DNA of 64,000 nt from Bacteroides zoogleoformans (GTDB lineage: Bacteria > Bacteroidota > Bacteroidia > Bacteroidales > Bacteroidaceae), in the NCBI RefSeq assembly GCF_002998435.1, contig NZ_CP027231.1, positions 1,219,001-1,283,000 on the forward strand, in the 5' to 3' direction. Both the position numbers and the translations under genes were made by a program. Shown piece by piece: positions 8,816 through 17,456 of the stretch. The notes beneath the pieces were generated by a model. It did no database searches, was not told where the DNA came from, and saw nothing but the letters and a program-made list of their open reading frames with translations. Every line of letters begins with the position of its first letter. Positions within the stretch are counted from its first letter, which is position 1.

Positions 8816-9303
8816 AGGTATATCGTGAGAAAAAAGAATTTTCTCTCTTGAAATTTTCGTAAAGTCGTCTGTTGGGCAGCTTTTTGTTTTCTGTGTATTC
8901 TATTCTTATGATGAAATGTAATCTCCGAAGGCTGCGTTTTTCACCTTACTCCTTACCCTGCACATCCACCACTTATGCCCGTGTATTATGTCAGAATCAG
9001 TTGTTCGTTCTCAGCGGCAAAGGCAGTTCCGGGCTTTTACGGACAAAAAAGATCAAGGCGGCAAGCCGTTTAGACGACAATCTCCACACTTCCATTTCAT
9101 TGCAGGTAGTATTCTCGCCATAAAACCTTGTTTGTCCCAATCCCTACCTTTTTACGCCACTGAAATGAAAACGACCGACCCGACAAAAAACATATAAAAA
9201 TGCAAGATATGCAAGATGTAAAAAAGAAGAAACTATAATAAACCAACCAAGATGGTGTCAAATATGCGTTGTGGTGCAAAAACATTGACACACCTCCATT
9301 GAT
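8816..9303. other. Island intergenic stretch with no supported gene
   Basis: These 488 bases lie between the HTH gene and the end of the minus-strand operon. A plus-strand frame at 8872-9123 contains KGSSGLLRTKKIKAASRLDDNLHTS, which I associate with non-genic conjugative-transposon backbone and do not accept as a gene. No clear terminator or RNA fold was found. Confidence 0.5.
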
Positions 9304-9879
9304 TTAATCCAAAGATTCTGGTTCTTCTTTATCTATACTCTCTTCTGAAGTAGCATCAAAAGCCAAAAAAACTTCCAAAAATGCAGTTTCATGGAAGAAA
9401 TAGTTTGGATCATCAATTAGCTTGTCTTCCATAAAATGAAATCCCCAATTGGCGTATTCCTCCATTGTCTGCATCAACAGATCAACTGCTTTGCGTGAGG
9501 TTATTTCGCCTTTTTCTAAAGCGATGAAATCAATGTCGGTGCGAGTGACAAGGGCAGTAAAAATGTACTCACGGAGTTTCGGATAGGCTTTTCGCCCTTT
9601 GACAGAGTCCAAATTGCCCCAATACTGAATGGGCTGTCCGAAAGTCTTGCGTTTTTGCGTGTCCCCTGTAAGCGGTCGTTTTTGGTTGAAATAAAGCCCC
9701 ATAAAAAATGCGACAATGAATATTTCATAACCACCACCAAAGACTTTGCCTCTGTCTTCACGTAAAGAAGTTGCACCACGCCCATAGTCACAAAAGTTTT
9801 TGATGATACTGTCTTCGTATCTTTTTTCCCATAGTGGATTGCGGTTTGCCCACAAATCATATAGTTTTTCTGCTATCAT
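9304..9879 (-). CDS. Uncharacterised 191-residue protein, last gene of the phosphorothioation-like operon
   Basis: I do not recognise a named family. The protein is soluble and mostly helical. It has a central block with GGGYEIFIVAFFMGLYFNQKRPL and an acidic tail (EESIDKEEPESLD). It follows the DndD-like ATPase gene by 6 bases and is the last of nine tightly packed genes. That is the place where classical dnd operons carry dndE, a small DNA-binding protein of roughly 110-130 residues. It may be a functional replacement for DndE or a nick-binding subunit, but I see no sequence similarity to justify the name. Confidence 0.8.
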   Translation of the reverse strand: MIAEKLYDLWANRNPLWEKRYEDSIIKNFCDYGRGATSLREDRGKVFGGGYEIFIVAFFMGLYFNQKRPLTGDTQKRKTFGQPIQYWGNLDSVKGRKAYPKLREYIFTALVTRTDIDFIALEKGEITSRKAVDLLMQTMEEYANWGFHFMEDKLIDDPNYFFHETAFLEVFLAFDATSEESIDKEEPESLD

Positions 9880-9885
9880 AATTCG

Positions 9886-12060
9886 TTATCTTACTTGTTT
9901 AACAACTGTTTGAATGGTTGACAAATCCTTATCATTGAACGGCTCTACTTTTTCAATCTGATAAACGGAACAAGAAAGTTTGTTGATTGTGTCAAAATCT
10001 AACGACTTTCGACCTGTTGTCTTATCGATATTAAGCAAATCTTTCGTAACGATAACGCATTGCTTATCAATGGTATCTATCACATTGTAGAATGTATCTT
10101 CCTTGAAACCGCCGAACGAAGATGTCGGAGCATCAAATATCAATGGATAGTCTTGTTCGCGTTTCAAAGTCGTAATTTGAGAAATAGCAAACAGAACCGA
10201 CATATACATAGTTGTCTTCAGTGCACCGTTCGGATTTTCGATTCGTGTGCCATTGTCACTATAAAGTTCGATACGTGCAGAATTGTTAATGGTTTTTCTG
10301 ATGCGGATTATTCCATAGAAATCATTTTTGTTCAACGTCTGCAAATACTTATTCGATTCGGTTTCAAGCATTTGTAGGAAGTTGTTGACATTTTGCTCTT
10401 TTGCGTTAGCGAATGCTTTGGTTATCTTCTCAAATGCAGTATGCACACGCTGATATACCTGCGTCATTGAACTTGTTGGTTCAAGTTGTGATAGTTTTTC
10501 TTGTATCTCAGCCCTCGCACTCTCCTTGTTTTTCAGAGTGGTTTCCAACTCTGAAAAACGGCTTTCGGCACGGCTTTTAGCATCAAAGAAGCCTCTCAAA
10601 TCAGAGATGCTCTTATCTAACAGTTCAGAGCTTAACCCTGATTGCATCAGCAAATCATTTTGTTCTGTTTCCATCTCTTGCAACTGTTTATCCACTTCTG
10701 CCAACTCGGCTTTTCTTTTGGTGACAAATTCCAACCGGTCTGAAATGGTTATCGCAATGTTTGAAATTTCTTGCTCTGTATCGCCACTTAATTTGATTTG
10801 GCGAGAATGCAACTCATTAATGAATGAGTTGGGAAACAATGGCTTTTCAACATTTTCTTTCGTGTCTGAATTTTTATTGACTTCCGACGCTATATGGTCA
10901 AGATATTCATTAAGTTTATGGCACATAAACTCGTAAGCATCTGAGCCTTTAGGGGCAGAACGACCACAGACTTTGCAAATTTCATCGTCAATCATTTCTT
11001 TCATTGTTGCCTCATCGGGCAAATTCCATGGCAAAGGGACGGCATCATTGGCGAGTTTCTGAATCTTTGATATTGCCTCACGTGCTCCTGCCTCTTTCGC
11101 TCGACGTTCCGTTTCCTGCTTGTCAAGTATTCGTTTTTCCTTGCTCAATGCAGAAACTTTCGCAGAAAACTCTTTTATGATTGCAGGGAAAGAACGTAGA
11201 ATCCAATATTCATCCAGCAGATTGGTGCTGTACTCGCACGATGAATACGCCACCAACTTTGCCCGCTTATCCTTCAGTCCTTTGATACGCTCTTTTATGG
11301 CTTGATAGCGTTCCGATGTTTCTTGGTTCTTTTCCAGCAATTCCAATTTTGAGGAGAATTCATTGATGGATAGTTCCTTTTGACGTAGTTCTGTCTTGAT
11401 ACTTTGAATGTCATTTGTGACATCATTCAATTGCGTATTGAGTTCTTTTGCTTGCTTCGACACTTTCTTATCGTTTTGCAACTCACGATTTGCAGCATTG
11501 GCCGATTTTTGCTCGAAATTTGAAGTTAATTCAACTAATTTATCAAACTCTTTAATGCCAGAAAAAGTGTCAACCAGAGTTTTCAACGCAGTGTCATTGT
11601 CAAAAACATTGAGTTCGTTTTCGCCCTTGAACAAACAATATTTACGGATGACAGGTTCGAAACAAGTATTTAGCAGTCTATCGCCAGCACAGGAATGTCG
11701 TTCTGTACCATCAATGAAATATCCGACAAACTTGTAATCCTTTGTGCGAATATTGTCTTCAGATATTCTTTCAAAAGTGAAACACTTTTCTATCTCCTTC
11801 TCTCCATCGTGTTCAAAGGTTATGTTTACTGAAACTTCATCGCTTTCTCCAATTTCCAATTCTGATTTACGCTTTTCAGAAATATGAGAATCTTTTCGGT
11901 TCTCACCTGTTGTGTCGAATAACCATTCTAATGCTTCAAACAAAGTTGTTTTGCCGTCACCATTGTCTCCAATTATCAAAGTCAGACCTTTTGATAGCGA
12001 AAGCTTGTTATTTCCATAATAACTGCGAAAGTTGTTAATTCTTATATCCTTGATAATCAT
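9886..12060 (-). CDS. DndD-like SMC/Rad50-type ATPase
   Basis: The 724-residue protein starts with MIIKDIRINNFRSYYG and a Walker A GDNGDGKT at residues 31-38. Long coiled coils follow (about 190-330 and 440-560). Between them is a Rad50-like zinc-hook CKVC at 362-365. It ends with an ABC signature region (NPNGALKTTMYMSVLFAI) and Walker B YPLIFDAPTS near residue 640. This is the DndD architecture: in Dnd systems DndD is an ATPase needed for sulfur insertion into the DNA backbone. Its start overlaps the upstream 77-residue gene by 4 bases. Other Rad50-like defence ATPases share the fold, so DndD identity rests partly on the neighbouring DndB- and DndC-like genes. Confidence 0.85.
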   Translation of the reverse strand: MIIKDIRINNFRSYYGNNKLSLSKGLTLIIGDNGDGKTTLFEALEWLFDTTGENRKDSHISEKRKSELEIGESDEVSVNITFEHDGEKEIEKCFTFERISEDNIRTKDYKFVGYFIDGTERHSCAGDRLLNTCFEPVIRKYCLFKGENELNVFDNDTALKTLVDTFSGIKEFDKLVELTSNFEQKSANAANRELQNDKKVSKQAKELNTQLNDVTNDIQSIKTELRQKELSINEFSSKLELLEKNQETSERYQAIKERIKGLKDKRAKLVAYSSCEYSTNLLDEYWILRSFPAIIKEFSAKVSALSKEKRILDKQETERRAKEAGAREAISKIQKLANDAVPLPWNLPDEATMKEMIDDEICKVCGRSAPKGSDAYEFMCHKLNEYLDHIASEVNKNSDTKENVEKPLFPNSFINELHSRQIKLSGDTEQEISNIAITISDRLEFVTKRKAELAEVDKQLQEMETEQNDLLMQSGLSSELLDKSISDLRGFFDAKSRAESRFSELETTLKNKESARAEIQEKLSQLEPTSSMTQVYQRVHTAFEKITKAFANAKEQNVNNFLQMLETESNKYLQTLNKNDFYGIIRIRKTINNSARIELYSDNGTRIENPNGALKTTMYMSVLFAISQITTLKREQDYPLIFDAPTSSFGGFKEDTFYNVIDTIDKQCVIVTKDLLNIDKTTGRKSLDFDTINKLSCSVYQIEKVEPFNDKDLSTIQTVVKQVR

Positions 12061-12290
12061 ATATTTGCTCTTAGATAGTTACTAACCTCATTGTATATTT
12101 CCTTTTCGGTAGCTTTTTCCTCGTTTCGATTGATGATTTGGGCAATAGCTTGAATTACTGCAAGATCAGAATCCAATGCATCTGATATTGACATAAAATC
12201 ATCGGGATTATAGCCATAGAATTTGACAAGCTGCTCATCTGCAATCACAGCTTGTAAAATCTTATCGCCGTTAGTTTGATATGTACTCAT
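12057..12290 (-). CDS. Small acidic orphan protein between helicase and DndD-like ATPase
   Basis: This 77-residue protein (MSTYQTNGDKILQAVIADEQ...) matches no family that I know. It is predicted to be helical and acidic, and its tail (EKATEKEIYNEVSNYLRANI) could form a small interaction helix. Its stop overlaps the start of the DndD-like gene by 4 bases and its start lies 6 bases from the helicase stop, so it is surely a translated operon member. Its size would suit an accessory subunit of the ATPase. Function is unknown. Confidence 0.78.
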   Translation of the reverse strand: MSTYQTNGDKILQAVIADEQLVKFYGYNPDDFMSISDALDSDLAVIQAIAQIINRNEEKATEKEIYNEVSNYLRANI

Positions 12291-12296
12291 ATTGCA

Positions 12297-14567
12297 CTAA
12301 TTAAATATGGATAAATTATAATGATTCAACACATCTTGCAGCTCGTTATCAGTGTCATTCAGATTTTCAGACAACAAGGCAAAATCACGGACTCGCCTCA
12401 ACTCGCTTTGCACAAGATTTTTTTCCAAAGCATAACATTCTTCATCGAACACATTATCTGGTATTACGATGAGGTCGTGAATGATTGCAAAGCGTTTGTC
12501 TTTGTGCATTCGCAAGACACGTCCACGGCGTTGAATGAATTGGCGTGGATTTCCTGTGCTTGCACAGAAAATAGCCAATTCGCTTCGTGGCACATCAACC
12601 CCTTCGTCTAAACACTTCATTGAGGTAAGTACATCTATGCTACCATTGGCAAAGCCTTTAAGCATAGCATCGCGGTCGGTTGATTCAGAGGTGAACTGAC
12701 GAACAATGATATGAGAATCCATATCGCGGACAATGCGGGTGAAATCGTCAATTAAATGTTCCGTGTCGGGGTCAGATGCAATTGTGTCGGACTGGTCGAA
12801 AATATCAGCCTCGAAATTATCGGGCTTGTTACCCTCTGGGACATAGACCAATGTGTATTTCAAACTACTTCTTTCTTCCATTCGCTGTTGAACAATCTGT
12901 TTAAAAACAGACAACTTATTTGCAGCTTTATGAATGATGCGTTTGCGTTTCAGCAAAAGCATTTTCAAACGTTCCTGGCTTTCCTCATCATGGAAACCCA
13001 TTATCTTGACTATTTTCTTTGATAGTCCAACATATTCTTCCATCTCGTTTTCAGTCAAACGAACAATGTGCGGATAGTAATAGTAACGGCACAAAGCTCC
13101 ATTCTGAATAGCTTCTGCCATTGAATACTCGAATGTATAACTGTCGGCACAGCCAAAGAAGTCCATCAGTTTGCGGTTACCCGTATTGTCAAACTGCCTT
13201 TCGGGTGTGGCAGAAAGTCCAATGCGACGCAAATATCTTATGTCTGACAAACGTTGAGCCATCAATCCTCCGCCCATATTGTGTGCTTCATCTGCGATAA
13301 GCAAAAGTTTGTTTTTGGGGAATTGGTTCAATTCCATAAAAACATTGGATCGAACAAATGAAGCGTAAGTTGATATGATAATGTAAGATATATCATTGTG
13401 GGCGTTTGTCATTTCGAGCAAACGAAGATTGGCCACTGCCGATTTCCAATTGTTATACTTCGAGCAGACTTTTATAATAGTACTGAAATTAAACTTCTTA
13501 CATTCAATTTCCCACTGTTCGACAAGTGTGATTGTCGGGACAAGGATAATGGCTTTGTAGTAGTCTAACTTGTTGTAGATTTCAAGCAGACAATTCAATG
13601 AAGTGATGGTTTTTCCTGTGCCTGTAGCCATGGCAAACAAACCTTTCTGTTTGTTGCTCTTCCAATTCTCGAATGCTTGTTTCTGATATTCACGCGGTCC
13701 AGATTCGTAGGGGAAACGAGGTCTTCCGAAGTCAATTGGCTCAATGGTTTCGCCTTGCTTCTTTATCCTCTCAATCTCGATTTCAACCTTGCTTTTGGCT
13801 TTACTCAATGCTTTTATTATTGATTTTGACAATGATTTATCAGCAATATCCTGCTGAATAAACTTGTACTCATCTTCCAGCAAATCTTTCAGTTCCTTGT
13901 TCTTGAACGATTCGGCAATATGGGTTTTTACCTTGTCTGTTGGTACAAAAATAACATTCTCGTCTTGACCATCAAATACAAGTTCAAATTCACAATTGAT
14001 TCTTTTTATTGTTGCGGATGCTGGGTTGCTATCCCAATCGCAGAAAGCCGTAAGGCTTTCGATGTTGTCAATCAATGCCGACCGTGAAAAGTTGCAAGAG
14101 CCATCGAACCCGACCTTATTCACACCATCGCTAAAAATGCCTGTTTTGGTGTGAGAAATACCAATACTGTCTTTTGGGGCGACAATTCTAAAGTCAAGTC
14201 GATTGTTACGGATAAGCCATGCAAGACAATTGAAGAAGTGAGTATCCCGCTTTGACAATGTATTTTTCAGTTTTTCGATGTCAGTTACGTCAAAAAAAGG
14301 GATAGGCGAATCAAGTTTACCGCTAGCGATGGCATTTTTATCTTGTTCGGTCAGAATATCGTTTACAATTAGATTCATACGTCCACCATTATATAGAAAC
14401 GATGCAAAACCATCAGCCAAAACATTAATTGCAGAAGAGGAAAAGAATCCCAACATCAAATCAAATCTCGTGGCATTACACAAACAATCAGAGAAGAAAC
14501 CTATCGGTTCCCACTCCGTTCGCGATTTGAAATGGCGGTGTGCCGGAAATGTCACATCTTTTAACAT
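12297..14567 (-). CDS. Phospholipase D-like nuclease fused to SF2 helicase
   Basis: Residues 1-170 form a PLD-like domain with one HxK motif (His139, Lys141 in SHTKTGIF) followed by GSCNFS at 156-161, the nuclease-type arrangement. From residue 290 comes a superfamily 2 helicase: REYQKQAFENW, Walker A ATGTGKT at 314-320, DEAH at 426-429, GLSATPER, and motif VI QFIQRRGRVLRM near 670. PLD-helicase fusions are common restriction effectors and include enzymes that cut DNA lacking, or carrying, a modification. In this operon it is the best candidate, with the GIY-YIG protein, for the DNA-destroying arm. The PLD pair needed for a full active site would come from dimerisation. Confidence 0.88.
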   Translation of the reverse strand: MLKDVTFPAHRHFKSRTEWEPIGFFSDCLCNATRFDLMLGFFSSSAINVLADGFASFLYNGGRMNLIVNDILTEQDKNAIASGKLDSPIPFFDVTDIEKLKNTLSKRDTHFFNCLAWLIRNNRLDFRIVAPKDSIGISHTKTGIFSDGVNKVGFDGSCNFSRSALIDNIESLTAFCDWDSNPASATIKRINCEFELVFDGQDENVIFVPTDKVKTHIAESFKNKELKDLLEDEYKFIQQDIADKSLSKSIIKALSKAKSKVEIEIERIKKQGETIEPIDFGRPRFPYESGPREYQKQAFENWKSNKQKGLFAMATGTGKTITSLNCLLEIYNKLDYYKAIILVPTITLVEQWEIECKKFNFSTIIKVCSKYNNWKSAVANLRLLEMTNAHNDISYIIISTYASFVRSNVFMELNQFPKNKLLLIADEAHNMGGGLMAQRLSDIRYLRRIGLSATPERQFDNTGNRKLMDFFGCADSYTFEYSMAEAIQNGALCRYYYYPHIVRLTENEMEEYVGLSKKIVKIMGFHDEESQERLKMLLLKRKRIIHKAANKLSVFKQIVQQRMEERSSLKYTLVYVPEGNKPDNFEADIFDQSDTIASDPDTEHLIDDFTRIVRDMDSHIIVRQFTSESTDRDAMLKGFANGSIDVLTSMKCLDEGVDVPRSELAIFCASTGNPRQFIQRRGRVLRMHKDKRFAIIHDLIVIPDNVFDEECYALEKNLVQSELRRVRDFALLSENLNDTDNELQDVLNHYNLSIFN

Positions 14568-14569
14568 AG

Positions 14570-15823
14570 TTACAATCTTATTGTAGCTATTCTTCGTTCT
14601 GCCTCAGGCAGTTCTATATTGAATATTGTTGCGTACTTACTTATCATATTAGTCTTTTCTCTTTCGGTTAAAATGCTATCATCCATCATTTTTATCAATA
14701 GGGAATTAACCAATGATTGGTTTCTCATAATCATCTTTCTAGTTATTGGATTCCATAATATCATATCCCACATGTCAGAATGAACATTACGATTCAAATT
14801 TACATAACCAGAGATTATCTCATCGAATGACTTATTTGTTGCTAACAATATTCTAGCAACAGCCTCAACAAATGGCAATAAACCGATTGGACGGAAAAAC
14901 AGATTTCCTCCATTTTCTGTAGAACGTAGTTCTGCAGCTGGATTATCTGAATTATTATTTATGTATGCCTCTATCTCTTCAAAAGTAGAATTCATACAAT
15001 CCCAGAAACCGACCAAATACCGATTAAATTCAGCAATAATATCATCAGATGGTCTATATTTTAACTGATCTTTTATTTGAGATTTTACATAACGATGCCG
15101 TTCTTTTTGACATTTGAATACCCAGTAAAGCACAAGATGACATTCATATAATGTCATCAATGAAGTAAATGCTTTTTTATCTGACTGAGGAATTGATTTA
15201 TTATTACTCGCCTTTATCCTTTCTCCCATAAACAAGGGGTATGTTTCCAATAAATCTCGTGTAACAATAGCAACCGTATCATCCTCATCAAGAGCAATAA
15301 TGTCTCCTAAACGAACAGGTTTAACATACCTGTTAAGCGTTGAAAAGATTCTCCTAGATTTTTTCATTCCTTCTGTTGTATTTTGATGACCTATAAGCAT
15401 CACACTAATGGTCTCATTTTCCAACTCTCTATTTTCCAACAATGCAGCTCTGATTCCTTCTACTCTATGCTGACCATCAACTGGAAAAATCTTTTCACGA
15501 CCAGAGAACTCCAATAATCCGATATTTGGGTACTGATTATTTTCTACCTCAAATCGAATTTCTGTCCACAAAGGATCTCCATCATAAACGGCAAGAACAA
15601 GGCTGTCAAAAAAGCGGTCTTCACGGTTTAATATATACTCTTTTATCCTTATGTAATTATTGGAGAGAGAGCGTTGTATCTGCTCTTTTAATGAATTAGC
15701 TGTATGTAATTCATCATCAACCTTTTTTACCATCCTGCTAATTTGCCCGAAGGACATAGTGGCACAATAGTAAACAGTATTTCCAATTCTTCCTTTTATT
15801 GCAGGTATTTTTGTTGGTTCCAT
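14570..15823 (-). CDS. DndB-like DGQHR domain protein
   Basis: The 417-residue protein has the defining DGQHR motif at residues 116-120 (IFPVDGQHRVEGI) and the family blocks FSTLNRYVKPVRLGD and IALDEDD downstream. In known Dnd systems DndB is the regulator that limits modification frequency and represses transcription of the dnd genes. It sits 2 bases from the GIY-YIG gene stop and 2 bases from the helicase start. DGQHR proteins also occur in other defence loci, so DndB identity is strongest when read together with the DndC- and DndD-like neighbours. It may autoregulate the operon, but no operator was recognised. Confidence 0.85.
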   Translation of the reverse strand: MEPTKIPAIKGRIGNTVYYCATMSFGQISRMVKKVDDELHTANSLKEQIQRSLSNNYIRIKEYILNREDRFFDSLVLAVYDGDPLWTEIRFEVENNQYPNIGLLEFSGREKIFPVDGQHRVEGIRAALLENRELENETISVMLIGHQNTTEGMKKSRRIFSTLNRYVKPVRLGDIIALDEDDTVAIVTRDLLETYPLFMGERIKASNNKSIPQSDKKAFTSLMTLYECHLVLYWVFKCQKERHRYVKSQIKDQLKYRPSDDIIAEFNRYLVGFWDCMNSTFEEIEAYINNNSDNPAAELRSTENGGNLFFRPIGLLPFVEAVARILLATNKSFDEIISGYVNLNRNVHSDMWDMILWNPITRKMIMRNQSLVNSLLIKMMDDSILTEREKTNMISKYATIFNIELPEAERRIATIRL

Positions 15824-15825
15824 GA

Positions 15826-16350
15826 TTAAAATGCCTTTTCAGTTGGTTGAACATCTAATTTATCTGGTATTTCCGAATTAAATGGAGGTCTTATTGCACG
15901 AATAAGGGCAACCTCATCTTTATCTATTTGTTCATTATTTGTTTCTGGATAATAACGATAAAACAGATAATCTTTCCAGTACTTTTTCATTCTGACAATA
16001 TCTGTCCTTGATTCATCAGAATCATATTCTTTTGCCCGTTTACGAATATGTTGTCTTCCTTCTGAATAATGACACCTACCGATGTAAACAACATATTTTT
16101 CAATAAATGGAAGATTAATCCCTTTAAGATAAAACATATATATACCACCTGTATTCGTTGGTAGATTCTCAATACTTTCAGAAATGACCCCTCCTTCATA
16201 ATATTTTATTTCTTCTGACCACTTAGCTTCATCTGAGATTGGATTTAAATCATCAATTTTATTATCTATCCAATGAGAGGGATTATGATAGTAGATTATA
16301 TCATATAACTTATCCTCGTCATACAAATTTAAAAATGCCCCTTTTCTCAT
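15826..16350 (-). CDS. GIY-YIG family nuclease
   Basis: I start this gene at the ATG at 16350, which overlaps the upstream TGA as ATGA and gives 174 residues; an upstream ATG at 16368 would add six more. The GIY motif is GGIYMF (69-71), the YIG motif is VVYIGRC (89-91), an arginine-rich helix IRKRAKEY follows (102-109), and the metal-binding Glu is E146 in DEVALIRAIRPPFN, with the family P..N end. All core residues of an active GIY-YIG endonuclease are present. I know of no GIY-YIG subunit in classical DndABCDE or Ssp systems, so it may nick modified or unmodified DNA as part of the restriction arm. Confidence 0.85.
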   Translation of the reverse strand: MRKGAFLNLYDEDKLYDIIYYHNPSHWIDNKIDDLNPISDEAKWSEEIKYYEGGVISESIENLPTNTGGIYMFYLKGINLPFIEKYVVYIGRCHYSEGRQHIRKRAKEYDSDESRTDIVRMKKYWKDYLFYRYYPETNNEQIDKDEVALIRAIRPPFNSEIPDKLDVQPTEKAF

Positions 16351-17456
16351 ATAAAACAATTTGCACATAAAACATCATTATCATCATCTGCGAATATATC
16401 TACCAACAAAGAATTGCTGTTCATCTTTGCTCTTTGTTCTTGTCGTTTGATAGCATCTAACTTAATTTGACGTATGCGTTCAGGCTTAATTAAGTCTTCC
16501 AAACTCTCGCCTTGAATCCATGTGTAACCATCCTTCTCGTATTCCATTGCCTTTTTGAATAGGTCGGGGTGTTGCTCATAGAGCCAAATCCATTCGATTT
16601 TCTGCTGGTAGAAACAGAAATAGCAGCCTGATCGGCTTCGGCAGTATGTTCCAATTTTTCCATCAACTTCAAAAGGTATCTCTTCATAATACGCGGGAAC
16701 TCCAACTCCACTTTCGCGCAACAAACGGAATATATCTTCCTTTACAAGAACCTCATCATTATCTATTAATGGAAATGAATCCAATTTTCCCACAGGATAC
16801 TCTGTAGTCTTTAGATACTCAAAAACTACGCGGTTGAATAATTTTACATCAATATCAAGCAAAGCATTAAGCGTTTTAGAATAGTAGAACTGTTTATTCA
16901 GAGGTCTTTTCAAGATCTCCATAATTTCTTCCAATTGGAATTCAGAACAAAATCGATTATAGATATCAATTATTTGTTCCCGCTGATCATTATGCAGAGC
17001 CTTATTGATAATATCAATACTCCAAATATTTCTCCTGAATGGAAATACAGCTTGGATATTGGGTTTTGAGGAAATATAGCCATCACGATTTTCATCACCA
17101 CGTATACCGACATAGGATACAGCATAGTCATCTCCAACAAATCTTTCAAATTCAGCCAATTTCATTTTTTGCGTGCACCATCGAGCCTGTGGAGATGGAA
17201 GAAATCCACCACAGGCTTTTAGAAAGTGGTCAAAAGGAGTTGCCTCTGGACTGCCTTCTGCTGCACGTAATCGCTTAATACTCCCTAAATAGGCTTCGAG
17301 TTTATCTATTAGTAACTCCGTCTCTTTCAACTCACAACCTGTGTCAGAATTGTAATACTCTATCTTCATATGAGGGTATTTATGCTTTAGATAGATGGAA
17401 AGAGCTGCACTATCTTTCCCTCCCGATATGCCGAGTATATGTCTCACCTTTATCAT
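16347..17456 (-). CDS. DndC-like PAPS reductase-family sulfurtransferase
   Basis: This 369-residue protein has the PP-loop SGGKDS at residues 11-16 (ATP pyrophosphatase fold) and RWCTQ around Cys94. A cysteine cluster, CRSRSGCYFC at 272-281 (Cys272, 278, 281), is suited to a 4Fe-4S cluster. In Dnd systems DndC adenylates DNA and delivers sulfur to the backbone. There is also a terminal CANC (about 364-367). Its start overlaps the upstream ATPase stop by 4 bases. No cysteine desulfurase (DndA) is encoded in the window, so a chromosomal IscS/NifS would have to supply sulfur. The family also includes BREX type 4 BrxP, but no PglZ is present here. Confidence 0.88.
   Translation of the reverse strand: MIKVRHILGISGGKDSAALSIYLKHKYPHMKIEYYNSDTGCELKETELLIDKLEAYLGSIKRLRAAEGSPEATPFDHFLKACGGFLPSPQARWCTQKMKLAEFERFVGDDYAVSYVGIRGDENRDGYISSKPNIQAVFPFRRNIWSIDIINKALHNDQREQIIDIYNRFCSEFQLEEIMEILKRPLNKQFYYSKTLNALLDIDVKLFNRVVFEYLKTTEYPVGKLDSFPLIDNDEVLVKEDIFRLLRESGVGVPAYYEEIPFEVDGKIGTYCRSRSGCYFCFYQQKIEWIWLYEQHPDLFKKAMEYEKDGYTWIQGESLEDLIKPERIRQIKLDAIKRQEQRAKMNSNSLLVDIFADDDNDVLCANCFI

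Noticed and set aside
8872..9123. 83-residue plus-strand frame
   Set aside because: No promoter, ribosome site or domain; it looks like transposon backbone sequence.
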